From positions 39,677,577-39,741,576 of the forward strand of contig NC_088873.1 in the NCBI RefSeq assembly GCF_032884065.1: DNA of 64,000 bases, given 5' to 3'. This stretch comes from Artemia franciscana (lineage: Eukaryota > Arthropoda > Branchiopoda > Anostraca > Artemiidae). Shown piece after piece: positions 24,230 to 61,179 of the stretch. The notes under the pieces are model-generated. The model worked only from the letters and a program-made list of their open reading frames with translations, ran no database searches and was not told where the DNA came from. The number at the start of each line of letters is the position of its first letter. Position 1 is the first letter of the stretch. Both the position numbers and the translations under genes were made by a program.

Positions 24230-24330
24230 TTCAAATCCAGACTCTTAGCCTCAGTAGCATTAATTGTAGCAACAATAGTAATGGTAGCAGAATTAGCAGC
24301 GGCAGCAGTAATAGTAGTAGAATGCAATCA
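24230..24330. repeat. Trinucleotide-type repeat (AGTAGCA/GCAGCAG variants)
   Basis: An imperfect run based on GTAGCAGAATTAGCAGCGGC accounts for the alanine/serine-rich short ORFs at 24182-24426, which are not considered genes. Confidence 0.5.
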
Positions 24331-24429
24331 GTGCTCCCTGAAACTTCCCTTAATATCTATAGCCTCAGTAAAAGAAAATTAATCATATCAGGCATCATAG
24401 TAGCTATAGTTGCAACACAAGCATAGTGC

Positions 24430-27260
24430 CTTTGGTTAGTTCAACATCATTCCAACATACCTTTGGTCAATTCATCATTCACCCATCATTTCCTTAAAGT
24501 TCCAACTTAATACCCTGGGCCATTCTTGTGTTTCCTTCTTTTGAGGAGATGTGTACACATAACATGGTTTGATTTAGTTCAAAACTCCTCTCAACATTCT
24601 CTAAAAGCTTCACTATAGCTTTTAGAGAAGCTTAAAGCTGGACTTTCCCAAGAACAAATGCTAAAAATAAACAATGGGGAAAAAGTTAAACTTACAGCCC
24701 TTGCTCTGATGGCTGTGGGATGTACATGGGGATTTAATTTTGTTTCGTCTGATTCAGACAATACTTATTTAATTTTCATGTTTTTTTAGCAGCCCTTCCA
24801 CCAAAAATTTCTGAGATTTTACTGTTACATCCTTTTGGCAGTCTACAAGCTCATAGTTCATTGTGATTTAGCTCATCCCCAAAACACTCCTTGACAGACT
24901 CACTTTAATATCCTTATCTTCACTATTAGCAATAGTACTTGAAATAGTATGCACATAGTACCATTAGTATTTTCACCGTGCCCCTCAACCCATACTGAAA
25001 GCTTCGACTTAATACCATAAACTGTTCCTTAAGCATTACTTATGTGTTTTCTTTACAACCTTGTGTTATGCAACACAAGCAAACTTGTGTTGTGTTGTCA
25101 ACCTTGGGCTTCTTGCTATTTTGGAAAGTTGGCGTAATTTTGTATCTCTTAAAAATATCCTAGTATTCTTGTCATACTCTCTTGTTTTCCTGTTTCTGTT
25201 ATACCAATAATCTCATTATAATCAAAATTTTCCACCTGCATGATTTTTTACAAAATACATTCTGGATTTACTCAGTACTAAATTATTTATAATAAGGTTA
25301 GGTTAGGTTAAAAAGTGCTTAAATCTGAATTTGCGGTAGAACCGATCATTATGTTCGTCAAGAGCATAAAAAAGGCGTCGAGTGTTACATTCACTTTATA
25401 CAAAAGCTAGTTATATAGTTTGCTATAAATTTACCGTAGCATGCCCTTGCTGCAGGACACGGTGCCATATTGTATAAGCCCCATGCTTATGCATTAGGGA
25501 ATGCCCGGGCTTTGGAGCACCATAGCTGGAAAAATTTAGGATTTGTAAATGGCAGGGTAGTATAACTTTAAATATATTGTTAGTAAGAGTAAACCTATGC
25601 ACACAAACACAAGAGTCAATGTCAATTCTCACAAACATATACTACCAGGCTGTTCCAAACGAAAGACTGTCTCAAAATAGTTGTATGAAGTTGTTTTTAA
25701 AAGGAACATTCTGTTATGACTGTAACTGACTATAGCGACATTGGGTGCTACTGGAATAAGGTGAGGACAGGGGTATCCATAGGGGGGGGATTGTTACACC
25801 CCACCCACCCCAAGAAGGTCTGTTGGTAAAAAATCTGGTAAAATTTGATAAATTCACCGGAACTTGATAATTTCTTAGGAATCTACGAGATTATTTCTCA
25901 AGGAATCTACTGGAATTTCGCTTAGGTAAAGCCTCAACCAAGTTCGGCAAAACTTTGAAAAATTGCGGTAAAATCCTTAAAAATTCCATTAAAATTCTGA
26001 AGCTGCATCCCCCCCCCCCCAATCAGGAAGGTGTCAGGACACTCCTGGGTGGGGATGCTACTGAGTACTATTGCATAAGTAGCAGAGTTTGAGGCACATC
26101 AAAGTAAAGTACTCTAAACTATTGCATTATCAAGACATGCATGTTTTTCATAAAATTACTATTCAACTACGTAGGCTATAAAGTTTTCATTTGGTTTACA
26201 AGGGCATCTCAGAGTTCTTGTAATAGGCCAACTTTTAATTTTCTTGTTTAACCAGGCTTTTTGTAGTATAGCTTCTCACAGTGCTGTTATGTTGTTACTA
26301 ACAGCTGATTAGCTAATTAAAGGTCCTTGCAAACACCTGAGTAGGTATTCTGGGTCTCATTTTACATTTAGCCCAGAACTGTATTGTTCAAAAAAGGATA
26401 ATACCATGGATAATACTATAGATATACTCGAGGTAAATAATGACTGAAACTTTGAGTACCCCTAAGATTAATATTGGAAATAGACCATGAAGAAAATCTA
26501 TTAAAATGGACCCCTGGATGGAGGGATCCCTCCTATACATCAGAACTGAATAGTTTTGTTTGGTGTAGGTTGGAAAAAGAAGAAGTTTGTTGAAAATGTG
26601 CATTAAATTTACATAGTGCTGCAGTAGTGGCTAGAGCTCTTCCCCACTCACCAAACCAAACAAATGATAAGAGCCATCATTCCTATAATGACAATCCGAC
26701 CTGCTTCCTTAATTCCATAAACATACTTTTAATACCAGAAGCCCAAATTGAATGTCAGATTCTAAACCTGCCAACACAACCCCATTGATATTTATACTCA
26801 CCATGATTCAGTATTTTTTATGTGCATTGTGCTCCCACAAGTTTTAGCAGCAAATCTTGCTGTTGACGTGTAAACCAGTTATTTGAATTTCGCTAGAAGT
26901 TAATGGTCCTTAAAAAAGGCTTAAAATAGCCAAAGTGTCGGATAATTTGTATAAGTGGGGCTTTGTTTTGCATTATTCCAATAGTTTAAATGTTGGAACT
27001 TAAACAGTGAACTGTGCAAGGTGTGCTCTAAGGAAAGTACTTCATTTCTGTTCTTCCATGATTTGTAGCTACTTAAAACTAATTTTTATGAAGAAGAAGG
27101 AAAAAAAATTCGATGTTCCAGAAATGTTTTTAGTAATGTGCATCACTGTAGTGATTTCAGAAATTCATTAACAACAACCCACAAATTTTAAACCCTTGCG
27201 TTAGTGACAAAAATATGTGACCTACAAAGTCAGAGCACAACGTTTCTTTTCATTACCAGT
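24430..27260. other. Long spacer, nothing recognised
   Basis: Only motif-free ORFs of about 70 codons occur on the minus strand. It includes a GGTTAGGTTAGGTTA stretch (about 25296-25310), short poly-G and poly-C runs near 25786 and 26010, and no family A or B repeat. It may contain the missing first exon of the FMR1-like gene, but I could not find it. Confidence 0.35.
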
Positions 27261-27283
27261 ATACTACACTTTTGCAGGTATAA

Positions 27284-30110
27284 ATGAGCGTGCTGTCAAT
27301 ATCGCTCAAAGAATTTGGAAATGAGCCTGGAAAACTGTTCAAGATTATCATTGGAAATACCAAAAAGTCAGTGGCATGGATCATTTTTGGCGAGCTTATT
27401 ATGAAAGAAGATTCTGCTGTGAAACTTGTCGATTCAAAGAATTACTTTTGTAAAGTTTGTTTTCAGCAAGTAGACAAGGAGAAGGTTCTGAAGTGTCTTT
27501 ACAAGGGACTAGCCAGATACAAGAGGGGAGTTAGCGTTGGAAATCTCTTAACCCACCTAAAGGCTGTCCACGAATCTGACGCAGAAGTTCAGAGATTGCT
27601 CAAGGTTGCAGACAAAGAAAGTGGTACAAACAAAGGGAAATCTGACATTTCCAAGTCATTTCGGGACACTCCCAGATCAAATGCAAGCATGAGCAAAGAA
27701 GCAAAATTTATCCTTGGACACGACATTGCACTTCTTTGTAGTGTTGACTGTTTACCATTTGGAGCTGTGAATGAGACAGGATTTGGAGATTTCTGTGTGA
27801 ATCATGATATAGTAGCTAATGCAGGTGACCTACCCAGTGACAGAAACATTGCAACAAATTGTCTACAGGACGTTTACACTTCATGTTTCACGGTCATTAA
27901 GGAGCTGCTCGCTAAAGAATCTTAACTCGTGAAAGACACAGCTGCTGTTGCTCTTGATATTTGGACTGACTCATGCCGGCACCTTAGTAACCAGTGCCAC
28001 CGCCTCATATATCTGAATGATGAGCTCGAAATGCGAAATATGACTCTTACTACCTCGTGCTTCATGACTGATCGCCATACCGTCGAAAATATCCGGAAAG
28101 ACTACCGTGCTACTTTGAAGCTTTTTGACATCGCAAGAAAAAACTTGACAATGGTACATGACAGAGGATCAAATGTTGTGAAAGCTTTCCACCTGGACCG
28201 TTTAGACTCCAAGTCTCGAGACTGTATTGCTCATGGACTCCATAACCTCATCACAGTTGATGAAATATATCAGGTATATTAGGTTGGAGAGGTGGTAAAA
28301 AAGGCAAGATTGGTTGTCAAGGCTATCACATACAAAGGTGCAGATCTTACAAAGAAGATTGACTTTGATCGTTCAGAACACTTTTTTTTACTTGAAACAT
28401 TTAGTGATTTGGATGAGGCTCTCTACGCTGATGCTCAGTTGCCCATTGTACAGGTCACTGATGAGCTGCCTCCCATGTTACCTAGTCATGAGCAGTACAA
28501 ATCACTCAAACGGGTGATTGCCCACACGGTGGAACACCACTTTCAGCTTGATCCAGAGCATTCTTCAACACAAAGGTCCTTTGTCAAGTGTTCTGTGCAA
28601 AATAGGGAAACCAGAGCTTGTTCCAGACGACGACGAAGTGGAACTTATGACTGATCTTTGTTGTTTGTTGTCAAAATTCGCAATGACAATGGAGGCCATA
28701 GAAAGAGAGTCTCTTCCGACCTAAATGTTGCACTACTCTGCCGTGGGATGCCGAAAGCTCACCTGCAAGAGGAAACAGGAGACAGCACCTCCATTTTGAT
28801 TTTGAAAGAAAAATGAGAAACCAGATCAATTTCCGTTTCCCAAGGGATGATCTTATGGTGACAGCAGGGCTTTTAGATTTCGAGATCTTCAAGATCACAG
28901 AGATTGACGACCATCTTCTACAGGAAAAAAATAACAAAAAGAGAGTTTTTGTTTAAAATGGTGAAAACCGCTCTGTCGGAGACGGACATCAGTTTCTTTA
29001 TAATGAGTAGTGGTGGACGTGCTAGCGTTGCGCGGGTTCTTTCTGACGAAGAACCTGAGGAAGAAGAATTTTTGTACGCTCTTGAGTCAACCAATGCAGC
29101 CACTAAATCCCCAACCCCAATACTTCGTAATGAAAATTTGTCTAAAAAGAGAAAGCTTCTTGATCAGATCAGTCAAGAAGATGAAACGGAGCAGGACGAG
29201 AATGATGATGTGATTCGGCGTCGGGTAGAGTAAATTTCAATTTGTTGTTTTCAAAACGTTACTGCCTACTTGATTTCTGTGTTCAGATCAATACATCAAA
29301 GAGTATGCAGTAAAATGAACTGTAGGTCAGTAATACAGTAAGGAACATTGCAGGGAATCAAATAAAAATCGAACTTTTCAAAATCAATAATTCAATTACA
29401 TATCTATTTTTAGGCTACAGACTTTGTTAAGGGTAAATTTTAGTATGTCCTTGTATTTTTTTTTTCATTGGTGGAGTTGAAAGAATTGTAAAAAAAAAGA
29501 ATAATTAAGAAAATTAAGTGTGGAATAAAAGACGTTTCAGTCAAAGACAGATAGTTACTGCACAGAGGTGAAGATATGATTTATTATTGTGCAGCTCAAC
29601 AAAGTTTTGACTCTTGGCCAAAACTTTTTCCGAAGCTTGCATGTGAGGAGGCGTTTGGTGTTGATTTTAAAATTTTCTTGCTTGTTAAAAAGGCATAAAA
29701 AAGGCCTTTTGTTAAAAAGGCATAAAAGAGTATGTTTCACAGTCCTTTAAAGGAACAAGAAAATCTTACTAAGTTTCGAGACGTCTAAAAGCTTGTTGAA
29801 AATTAAATGATATGAGAATTGTATTTTAGGTAGATTTGTACCTGAGCTTGGCAGCTGAAGCCAGAAGAGCCAAGAATCCTGACCTGGTGGAGACACTCAA
29901 TCCGACAATATCGTTCTGGAAAAGGTATCGTGCTCAGCTACCATGGATTGCAGCTTTAGCCCGAAAAGTTTTATCGTTGCCGGCGACAAGTGCAGCAGCA
30001 GAAAGTTTTCAGTGGTGCAGGGTTTATAGTCACTGCCAAACTTTTGAATTTTGCTCCACATTGCGTGAACAAGCTCATTTTTATGCGTGATAATTACAAG
30101 GTAGTCAAAG
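27284..30110 (+). pseudogene. hAT-superfamily transposase, decayed
   Basis: Pieces in order spell out a hAT transposase. 27284-27925 has a BED-type zinc finger (YFCKVCFQQ, then LLTHLKAVHE). After an in-frame TAA at 27923, 27929-28282 has the core (AVALDIWTDS, then MVHDRGSNVVKAF and CIAHGLHNLI). After an in-frame TAG at 28280 the frame continues to about 28510. A shift then gives MPTRWNTTFSLIQ, the hAT hallmark segment. 28938-29233 carries an acidic/basic linker. 29830-30110 is the C-terminal dimerisation domain (LSLPATSAAAES, then FSGAGFIVTAK and VNKLIFMRDNY one frame away). A frameshift falls after the PATSAAAES motif. At least two nonsense codons and two frameshifts mean it is not functional. 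The 29234-29829 gap ends in an acceptor-like TATTTTAG and may be an intron. Terminal inverted repeats were not found. Confidence 0.85.
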
Positions 30111-30139
30111 CTTTCAAAGGAATATGAGTGCTTTTGCAC

Positions 30140-31849
30140 TCAGCTACAATGGATCTTTTTTTCATTTCTTTGTTATTATTATATACATTCAGTATTAAAG
30201 GGTATTTGGTATTTGAACACGGATTCCAAACTCTCAATCTTATGAGTAGTCCTATACTAATATTTTCTAGTCTACCGCTTGCTGAGTTAAGCGTAAATCG
30301 CACGATCTAGAAACCTCCGCTAGTTTTTGCAAAGTCATGTCGTAGGGCGAATATTGTAGATCTAAGTAGCCTATGTATAAACACTATCTAAACACTCGGA
30401 CAAGATATTATATAACTAGATAACGATGAATGAAAGAAAATTCAGGCCTTATAAGTATTTTGAAAAACGCTAAGAATTTCTTTAAACACAGTATTAAAAA
30501 TTCCAAAGAAAATTAAAAAAGTTACTGAAAAATGCCTTAAAAATCGCAAAAACGCCGAAAAACCAGTATATTTATTATACTTAGGTATATTTCATTAGGA
30601 TTCAGCATCAGAGAAACATATCAGATGAAAACTAAGTAGGGGCTATGTCATATAATTACCAAGGCTCCTTTAAAAAAATATTGGATTGTGTTGTGTAGAA
30701 TTTGTAATTCTGACCAGACAGTCTTACTTTCCCGACAATTGCTAGGTTTTATAGCATAAATATTAGACATTTTAGGGATTTCAAGTTTCTCGTCTTCAGA
30801 CTCGTCTTCAGAAAAGAAAGGAAGAACTAAAAAGCGGCATGGAACAACTTCGGAATTGTATGAACAATTTCTTAACGAAGCATCTATCTATAGAAGTGAA
30901 ATCAGTTAATGCATATTGTGAGGTACTTTGAAATTTTTAGTGGTTTTTGAAAATAAGCTCCTTGCAGTATATTTCTCAACCCATGTATAAGCAAGGCTAA
31001 AGATAACATGTTGTAATTTGCCGAGTTTCTAAACTCGTATAAAATATGGCTAAGCTGCTGGCAAAATTTTACATGGAAGGTCTTTTGCTACCTTGGAGCT
31101 TAAACAATTTATGAGAATGAATAACTTATCAGGAATGAATACAGAACCAAAATTTTGCTGAGGTGTTTTCAACATTCTGTTTCTTGGCTACTTCTTTTCT
31201 CTTTCTGAGGCTCAGAGGATTGCATATGCATAGAAGGCTGCTTCTAGGTTTTATGGGGGAAAATGTGCTTTTTCTCCAATTTGCTTTGATTTTACCCTCA
31301 GCTGCCTTTCATTGACTGTAGGATTTAGAAACACAGATCCACTAATTTGAGTAGGATTTGAAGTTGTATGCCTTTAATTTTTCCATAGGCCTGTTTGATA
31401 TGTTTTCCAAACTTCAAAGCATTTCAGTCAGGATTAAACAAGGTTATGAGATTTGAAACACAGTTTTTGTACCTCATTGACAGTCAATATGTCTAATGGC
31501 TATTGTTCAGAAAGGAACAGGTCAACAAATGAAATTAGTAGGCCTAGTCTAGGTAAATATTTTGCTAGGTAAATATTTGTGTATGTTAAGGAGTGTTTTT
31601 CCAGTAGAATTGTTGGTAAGAAATTTTCTGGGGGAATTTGCAGCAAGGATAGAATTGTCAAGGGTAAATTCATGGGGTGAGCAAAATTTTAAATAGAAGG
31701 AGAATGGATTTCCTGGGATTATTTTGTAAACCATGAGAAAATAAACAAACAAACATTCCTGAAACATAAGGAGCATTTAATTAGTATCATAACCTTTTTT
31801 TGAAAGTACTGAAAAAGTTCTCTTTAAAGTATTGAAGAAGGGGACACTT
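30140..31849. other. Spacer, nothing recognised
   Basis: No supported ORF, RNA gene or repeat was seen. The start codon exon of the FMR1-like gene could lie here but was not identified. Confidence 0.35.
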
Positions 31850-31920
31850 TCAGTTCATTTTAATGGTGCTTCTTACTTTCAGCAGAAAAAAATTATCTTT
31901 TTTATTTAATAACAAAGAAG
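31850..31920 (+). repeat. Short family A fragment (hairpin right end)
   Basis: TTTTAATGGTGCTTCTTACTT, then TCAGCAGAAAAAAATTA, matches the right end of the family A hairpin module with substitutions. Confidence 0.45.
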
Positions 31921-31924
31921 ATTG

Positions 31925-32365
31925 ATACCATCACAAGATTAAAAAAAGATTAGAAGTTGCCTGAGGATGTCCAGGATCATGCTACTAAGATGGTTAGCAG
32001 CCTGAATAAATTTCCATACAAAGAAAGACTACATCATTTGAAGCTGTCAACACTGACATACCAAAGAAAAAGGGGTGACATTCTTTTTAACCAAAAAAAA
32101 TCCTTTCTATAAACACCCTTCTAGTCTCTTTCCACAGCCCTTGCATTCTGGTACAAGAGAACATTCAATGAAGCTCCCCGTGCAGCATTCCATGGGTAGA
32201 CATAGAAGTCATTTCTTCAGCCAAAGAGTCATTAGTCTGTGGAATCAATTGTCTGAGGAAACAGTTTCTGCAACTTCAACTAACACTTTCAAGGATATTT
32301 GGAAGGATATTGTGTCTCAGAGTTGTTATTTTAAATCTCAACTGGATGTGGTGAGTTGGGGGGAG
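31925..32365 (+). pseudogene. CR1-like LINE ORF2 C-terminal fragment
   Basis: 31960-32090 encodes VSSLNKFPYKERLHHLKL and TLTYQRKRGDIL, and 32075-32431 encodes the adjoining conserved end in a shifted frame: GTREHSMKLP, then HFFSQRVISLWNQLSEE and STNTFKDIWKDIVSQS. This order (LRYLGLxSLxxRRxRGD...TRGHxxKL...FFSxRVxxxWNxLP) is the normal C-terminus of CR1/Jockey-type LINEs. The frame change near 32075 shows decay. The ORF runs straight into the tandem array at 32302-35076, and the last 20 or so residues lie within the first repeat unit. Confidence 0.75.
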
Positions 32366-35076
32366 TTGGGAGGGGGAAACCTAAAACTTGGGAAACACTT
32401 AGAGTGTAGGGATTGGGATGAAACTTGGTGAGAAAAATAAGCACTAGTCCTCAATACATGATTGACATAACCTGAACGGATCTGCTCTCTTTGGGGTAGT
32501 TGTGGGGGGGGGGGGGTGTTGTTAATTCTGAAAAATTCAAAAAAATTAGGTATTGCTGACTTACAAATGGGTGTTCAGATCTCAAAGAAATTTAATATAT
32601 AGAGGGATATCGTGTCTCAGAGCTCTTATTTTAAATCCCAAACATATCTGGTGACGTTGGGGAGGGGGGGGGGGTGGGAGGGGGAAACCTAAGATATTGG
32701 AAAACACTTAGAGTGGAGGGATTGGGATGAAACTTGGTGGGGAAAATAAGCACAAGTCCTAGATACATGATTGACATAACCAGAACGGATCCAATCTCTT
32801 TGGAGTAGTTGGGGTGGAGGGTAATTCTGAAAAATAAGAAAAAATGAGGTATTTTTAACTTACAATTGGGTGATTGGATCTCAATTAAATTTGATATTTA
32901 GAAGGATGTTGTGTCTCAGAGCTCTTATTTTAAATCCCAAACAGATCTGGTGACATTGGGGGGGGGGGAAACCTAAAACTTGGAGAACACTTAGAGAGGA
33001 GGGATAAGGATGAAACTTGGTGGAAAAAATAAACAGAAGTCTTAGATACATGATTGACATAACCAGAACGGATCTGCTCTCTTTGGAGTAGTTGAGGGGG
33101 TTAATTATGAAAAATTTGAAAAAATGAGGTATTTTTAACTTACAAATTGGTGATTGGATCTAAAAGAAATTTGATATTTGTAAGGATATTGTGTTTCAGA
33201 GCTCTTATTCTAAATCCCAAACCGATCTGGTGACATGGGGGGGGGGTTAGGAGGGGGAAACCTTAAACTTGGAAAACACTTAGAGTGGAGGGATCAGGAT
33301 GAAACTTGGTGGGGAAAATCAGCCCAAGTCCTAGATACATGATTGGCATAACTGGAACGGATCCGCTCTCTTTGGGATAGTTGGAGGGGGGGTTAATTTT
33401 GAAAAATTAGAAAAAATGAGGTATTTTTAACTTACGAATGGGTTCTCAGATTTAAATGAAATTTGATATTTAGAAGAATATTGTGTCTTAGAGCTCTAAT
33501 TTCAAATACCGACTGGACCTGGTGACATGGGGGGAGTTGGGAGGGGGAAACCTAAAATTTGGAAAACACTTAAAATGGAGGGTTCAGGATAAGACTTGGT
33601 GGGAAAAATAAGCACAAGTCCTAGATACCTGATTGACATAACCGGAATGGATCCGCTCTCTTTTAGGTAGTTTGGGGGGGGGGGGGGTAATTCTAAAAAA
33701 ATAGATAAAAAATAGGGTATTTTTAACTTAGGGTAGGTGATAGGATCTCAATGAAATTTGATATTTAGAAGGATATCGTGTCTCCAAGCTCTTGGTTTAA
33801 GTCCTGACTGGATCTGGTGACATTGGGGGGGGGAGTTTGGGGTGGAGGAACCTAATATCATGGAAAACAATTATATTGGGGGGATTGGGATGAAACTTGG
33901 TGGGGAAAATAAGCAGAAGTTTTAGGTACGTGATATACGTGATTGGAACGGATTTGCTATATTTGGGGGGGGGGCTAATTCTGAAAAATAGAAAAAATGA
34001 TGTATTTTCAACTTAAGAAGGAGTGATTGGATCTTCATGAAACTTCATATTTAGAAGGACCTCGTGACTCAGATCTCTTATCTTAAATCTCAACCTGATC
34101 CTGCGTAATTGGGGGGGGGGGCAGTTTAGGGGAACCGGAAATCTTACAAAATACTTAAAGTGGTGAGATCAGGATGAAACTGGATGGGAAGAATAAAAAC
34201 CTGTCTAAGACACGTGAATGACATAATTGGACCGGATCTTCTCTCTTTGTTGGAGTTGGGGGGGGGTAATTTTGAAAATTGAGGTATTTATCACTTACGA
34301 AAGGGTGACCAGATCTTAATGAAATTTGATATTTAGAAGGGTTTTGCACTTTAAAGCTTCAATTTTAAATTCTGACCAGAACATGTGACATTGGGGGAGT
34401 TGGAGGGGGAAACTGGAATTCTTGTAAAACATGAAAATCGGGGTATTTTTATTTTACGAATAGGTGATCAGATCTTATGGGAACTTGATTTTTTAGAAAG
34501 AATTCATGTCTCAGAGCTCTTATTTCAAATCCTGACCAGATCTTTTGACATTGAGGGGAGTTGGAGGGGGAAATCTTGGAAAACACTTTGAGTGGAGGAA
34601 TTGGGATGAAGCTTGGTGGATAGACTAAGCAAATGTCCTTGATATGTGATTGACGGAATCGTACTGGATTCGCTCTCTTTGGGGAAGTTGGGGGGCGGGG
34701 TTCAGTGATTTGGCGAGTTTGGTGCTTCTGGACATGCTAGGACAATGAAAATTGGTAGGCGTGTCAGGGAGCTGCAAAAATTGACTTGATAAAGTTGTTT
34801 TCCCAGATTCAACTATCTGGGGGGCTAAAGGGTGAGAAAAAATTAGGTATTTATAACATACAAGTGGGTGATCGGATCTGAATGAATTTTGATATTTAGA
34901 AGGACATCATGACTCAGAGCTCTTATTTTAAATCCTGACCGGCGTTAAGCCTCTTATTTTTCTTTTAAATCAATCTATTGATTCATAGAATTTTGCTAGA
35001 GCTCATACCATATGATCTCTTGGCTCTTAGTTCATCTTGCCTCTTCGCAAGTGCCTCATGAGCTCTTAGCTCTTGT
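32302..35076 (+). repeat. Family B tandem array, about 280-bp units, 8-9 copies
   Basis: Each unit runs: TTTGATATTTAGAAGGATAT, then TCTCAGAGCTCTTATTTTAAATCC, then GGATCTGGTGACATTGGGG with a G run, then GGGAAACCTAAAACTTGG, AAAACACTTAGAGTGGAGGG, GATGAAACTTGGTGGG, AAGCACAAGTCCTAGATACA, GAACGGATCCGCTCTCTTTG with a second G run, and GAGGTATTTTTAACTTACGA. The CTGGTGACAT phrase or its variants falls near 32345, 32650, 32948, 33229, 33510, 33816, 34098, 34385 and 34547. The array ends in a unique tail with repeated GAGCTCTTAGCTCTTG. Other copies are at 36070, 41137, 54118 and 62082. Confidence 0.8.
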
Positions 35077-35797
35077 CTACTCTCTGTCTTAGTCTTGCAT
35101 TAATTTCTCATATGAATATCCCATCTAAAATAAAATATTCTCTCTGTCTTTTTTTTAGTTTTAACACAATTCCTACCTTAAAAAGGAGGAAAAAAACCTA
35201 CTCAGTCCTTCATTTCATATAGTTTTATATTTTATTAAAATTCAGTATTTTTTAGCAAACATTGTCTATTTTTTTGCATTTTAACAAGTAGTATGTAATA
35301 TATTATTTTAAACCAAGTCTTGTGCTCTTCTGATTTTTTTTTTTTTTTGCAGAATGATAAGTCACAAGTATCAAATGAATAAAAAGAAGTGTCTCATTTT
35401 TTTTTCTAATTTACTAGCTTAGACGTAGCTTAAATTTTTACTTCTTTCCGTGTTCCATCCGTTCATTGACACACTGGTTAGCCATTTGCTCATTGGGTTT
35501 TCAGAAAACATTAATGTACTGCACCATTTTTTCTCTGTCCAATGGCAGTTTCAAAAGTTAATAATTTCTAGTCATAGATGGTAATCCATCAATTCAATGT
35601 AACTGCAGTTTTTCATTGAATCTAAAAAGCTTTGTGTTTAATCACATTTTTGATAGTTAAGGGTATGTCATTTACATATACACAAGATAAAACAATCTAT
35701 CCTGATATAATTAATCCTGAGTAGGAGGGGTGTAATTTTGAAAAAAAAATTGTTTGACCAGTGTTAAATTTTGCTTTTCAATTGTCTTTATTTTTAG
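35077..35797 (+). other. Sequence upstream of the first recognised FMR1-like exon
   Basis: AT-rich, with no repeat family. It ends in a polypyrimidine stretch and the acceptor TTTTTAG at 35791-35797. By gene structure it is intron 1 of the FMR1-like gene. Confidence 0.5.
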
Positions 35798-60126
<24,329 letters not shown>

Positions 60127-60154
60127 TGAGCAAGTTGAGAAAAAATTGAAAGTG

Positions 60155-60356
60155 GTAAGTGAGGCATAATTTCAATAATCAGAACAGGAAAGTCTAAAAA
60201 TCAAATGGCTAGACAGCATTAGTTAAGGGTGTATCTAGGACTAACTCTTAGTCAAGTATTTCATTTGCACAAAACTCAAAAAAAAAGTTTAGAACTAGTA
60301 ATAATATAGAAGAGAAGCACGCGTAAGTGATTCCTATGTGCAACCTCCAACCTCTT
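60155..60356 (+). other. Sequence after the last exon candidate
   Basis: The donor-like GTAAGT at 60155 is followed by unrecognised sequence. There is no AATAAA signal shortly after the TAG, which weakens the idea that this is the true 3' end. Confidence 0.35.
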
Positions 60357-60527
60357 ATGTTCATCCAGGATTTTGTTGGGGGAGAGGTTTTTTTGAGTGG
60401 ATGTTGTACGCAAAAAAACTTCAAAAAATGGATTATATTCATTTTTGCAACGATTTTACGAGTCGGACAACAATGTCGAGGGGCTTCGAACTCAGTATCC
60501 CCCCTGGATACGGTCTTGGCATTAGTG
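60357..60527. mobile_element. Family C MITE-like repeat, about 170 bp
   Basis: The left end reads TTCATCCAGGATTTT and the right end CCCCCTGGATACGGTCTTGG, so the termini are roughly inverted (ATCCAGG/CCTGGAT). The interior has CAACGATTTTACGAGTCGGA and TTCGAACTC. Related copies are at 59913-60056, 61370-61555 and 50750-50960 (-). Confidence 0.5.
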
Positions 60528-60884
60528 ATCTGTTTTAAGAATTTTTAAGGTGTGCAAACGATGCCCTTTGTTTTGTTTGAAGAGATAAATCTTTTGCGCT
60601 TTCGTGGCGAATATTTCAAATTTAAAAGTAAGGATATTAGACATCAAATTTCATAGATAGATTTTGGTGGTAAATTTTTAAATTTTCATGCAAGTAAACC
60701 CTTGTTTAACTCAGCCCTCAAACCTCGTTCAACTCAACACCTATTCAAATCATTCCCATTCAGCTACTATAGCTTAAGTATGGTTAGGTTACATTTAAAT
60801 TTATTCATGGCCAATTTGAATGAGTATTGTATCAAAATTGGAGAGAAATTAGACCCAGTTAATTTGAGTTTCATGGGGGTTGAG

Positions 60885-61175
60885 AAACCGCTACTACTAC
60901 TATTAACAATTCACTGCAGCGCCAAGGCGCCTGAGGCTAACACAACTGCGCACGCTCCTCTTCTCTCAGATCTATTTAAAGCCTCCCTCTTCACACCCTC
61001 TCAGGAACTACCCATTGCCCTTAAATCTTTCCTTCTGACAACCTAATATCCCATTTAGGGACGACCTGCTTTTCGTTTGGCTCTAGACTGTTTGCTGACA
61101 AGGAAAATTTTTGGCAATCTGTCATCCTTCATCTGCAGAACGTGCCCTAGCCATCTTAACCTTTCTCTCATTATA
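60885..61175 (-). pseudogene. LINE ORF2 C-terminal tail, same family as 39600-39880
   Basis: Read on the minus strand from 61175: RERLRWLGHVLQMKDDRLPK, then KQSRAKRKAGRP, a stop, then RRKDLRAMGSS and EGVKREALNRSERRGACAVV, ending in TAGTAGTAGTAG-type tail sequence at about 60890-60905. The + strand 114-codon ORF 60702-61046 overlaps it and is a shadow. Confidence 0.7.
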
Positions 61176-61179
61176 GCAC

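Noticed and set aside
25296..25310. GGTTAGGTTAGGTTA, possible interstitial telomere repeat
   Set aside because: Only about two and a half units and too short; the arthropod repeat TTAGG would need a longer run.
28671..29103. Minus-strand ORFs (28671-28937, 28918-29103)
   Set aside because: They are antisense to recognisable hAT coding sequence.
32302..34970. A CRISPR-like or bacterial repeat array
   Set aside because: Units are about 280 bp, direct, without short spacers, and lie in a eukaryotic intron-rich context; this is a satellite-type array.
35077..35797. First exon of the FMR1-like gene
   Set aside because: I looked for a short ATG exon ending in a donor in phase 0 with an NGAYYK-like end, here and further upstream, and found none that convinces.
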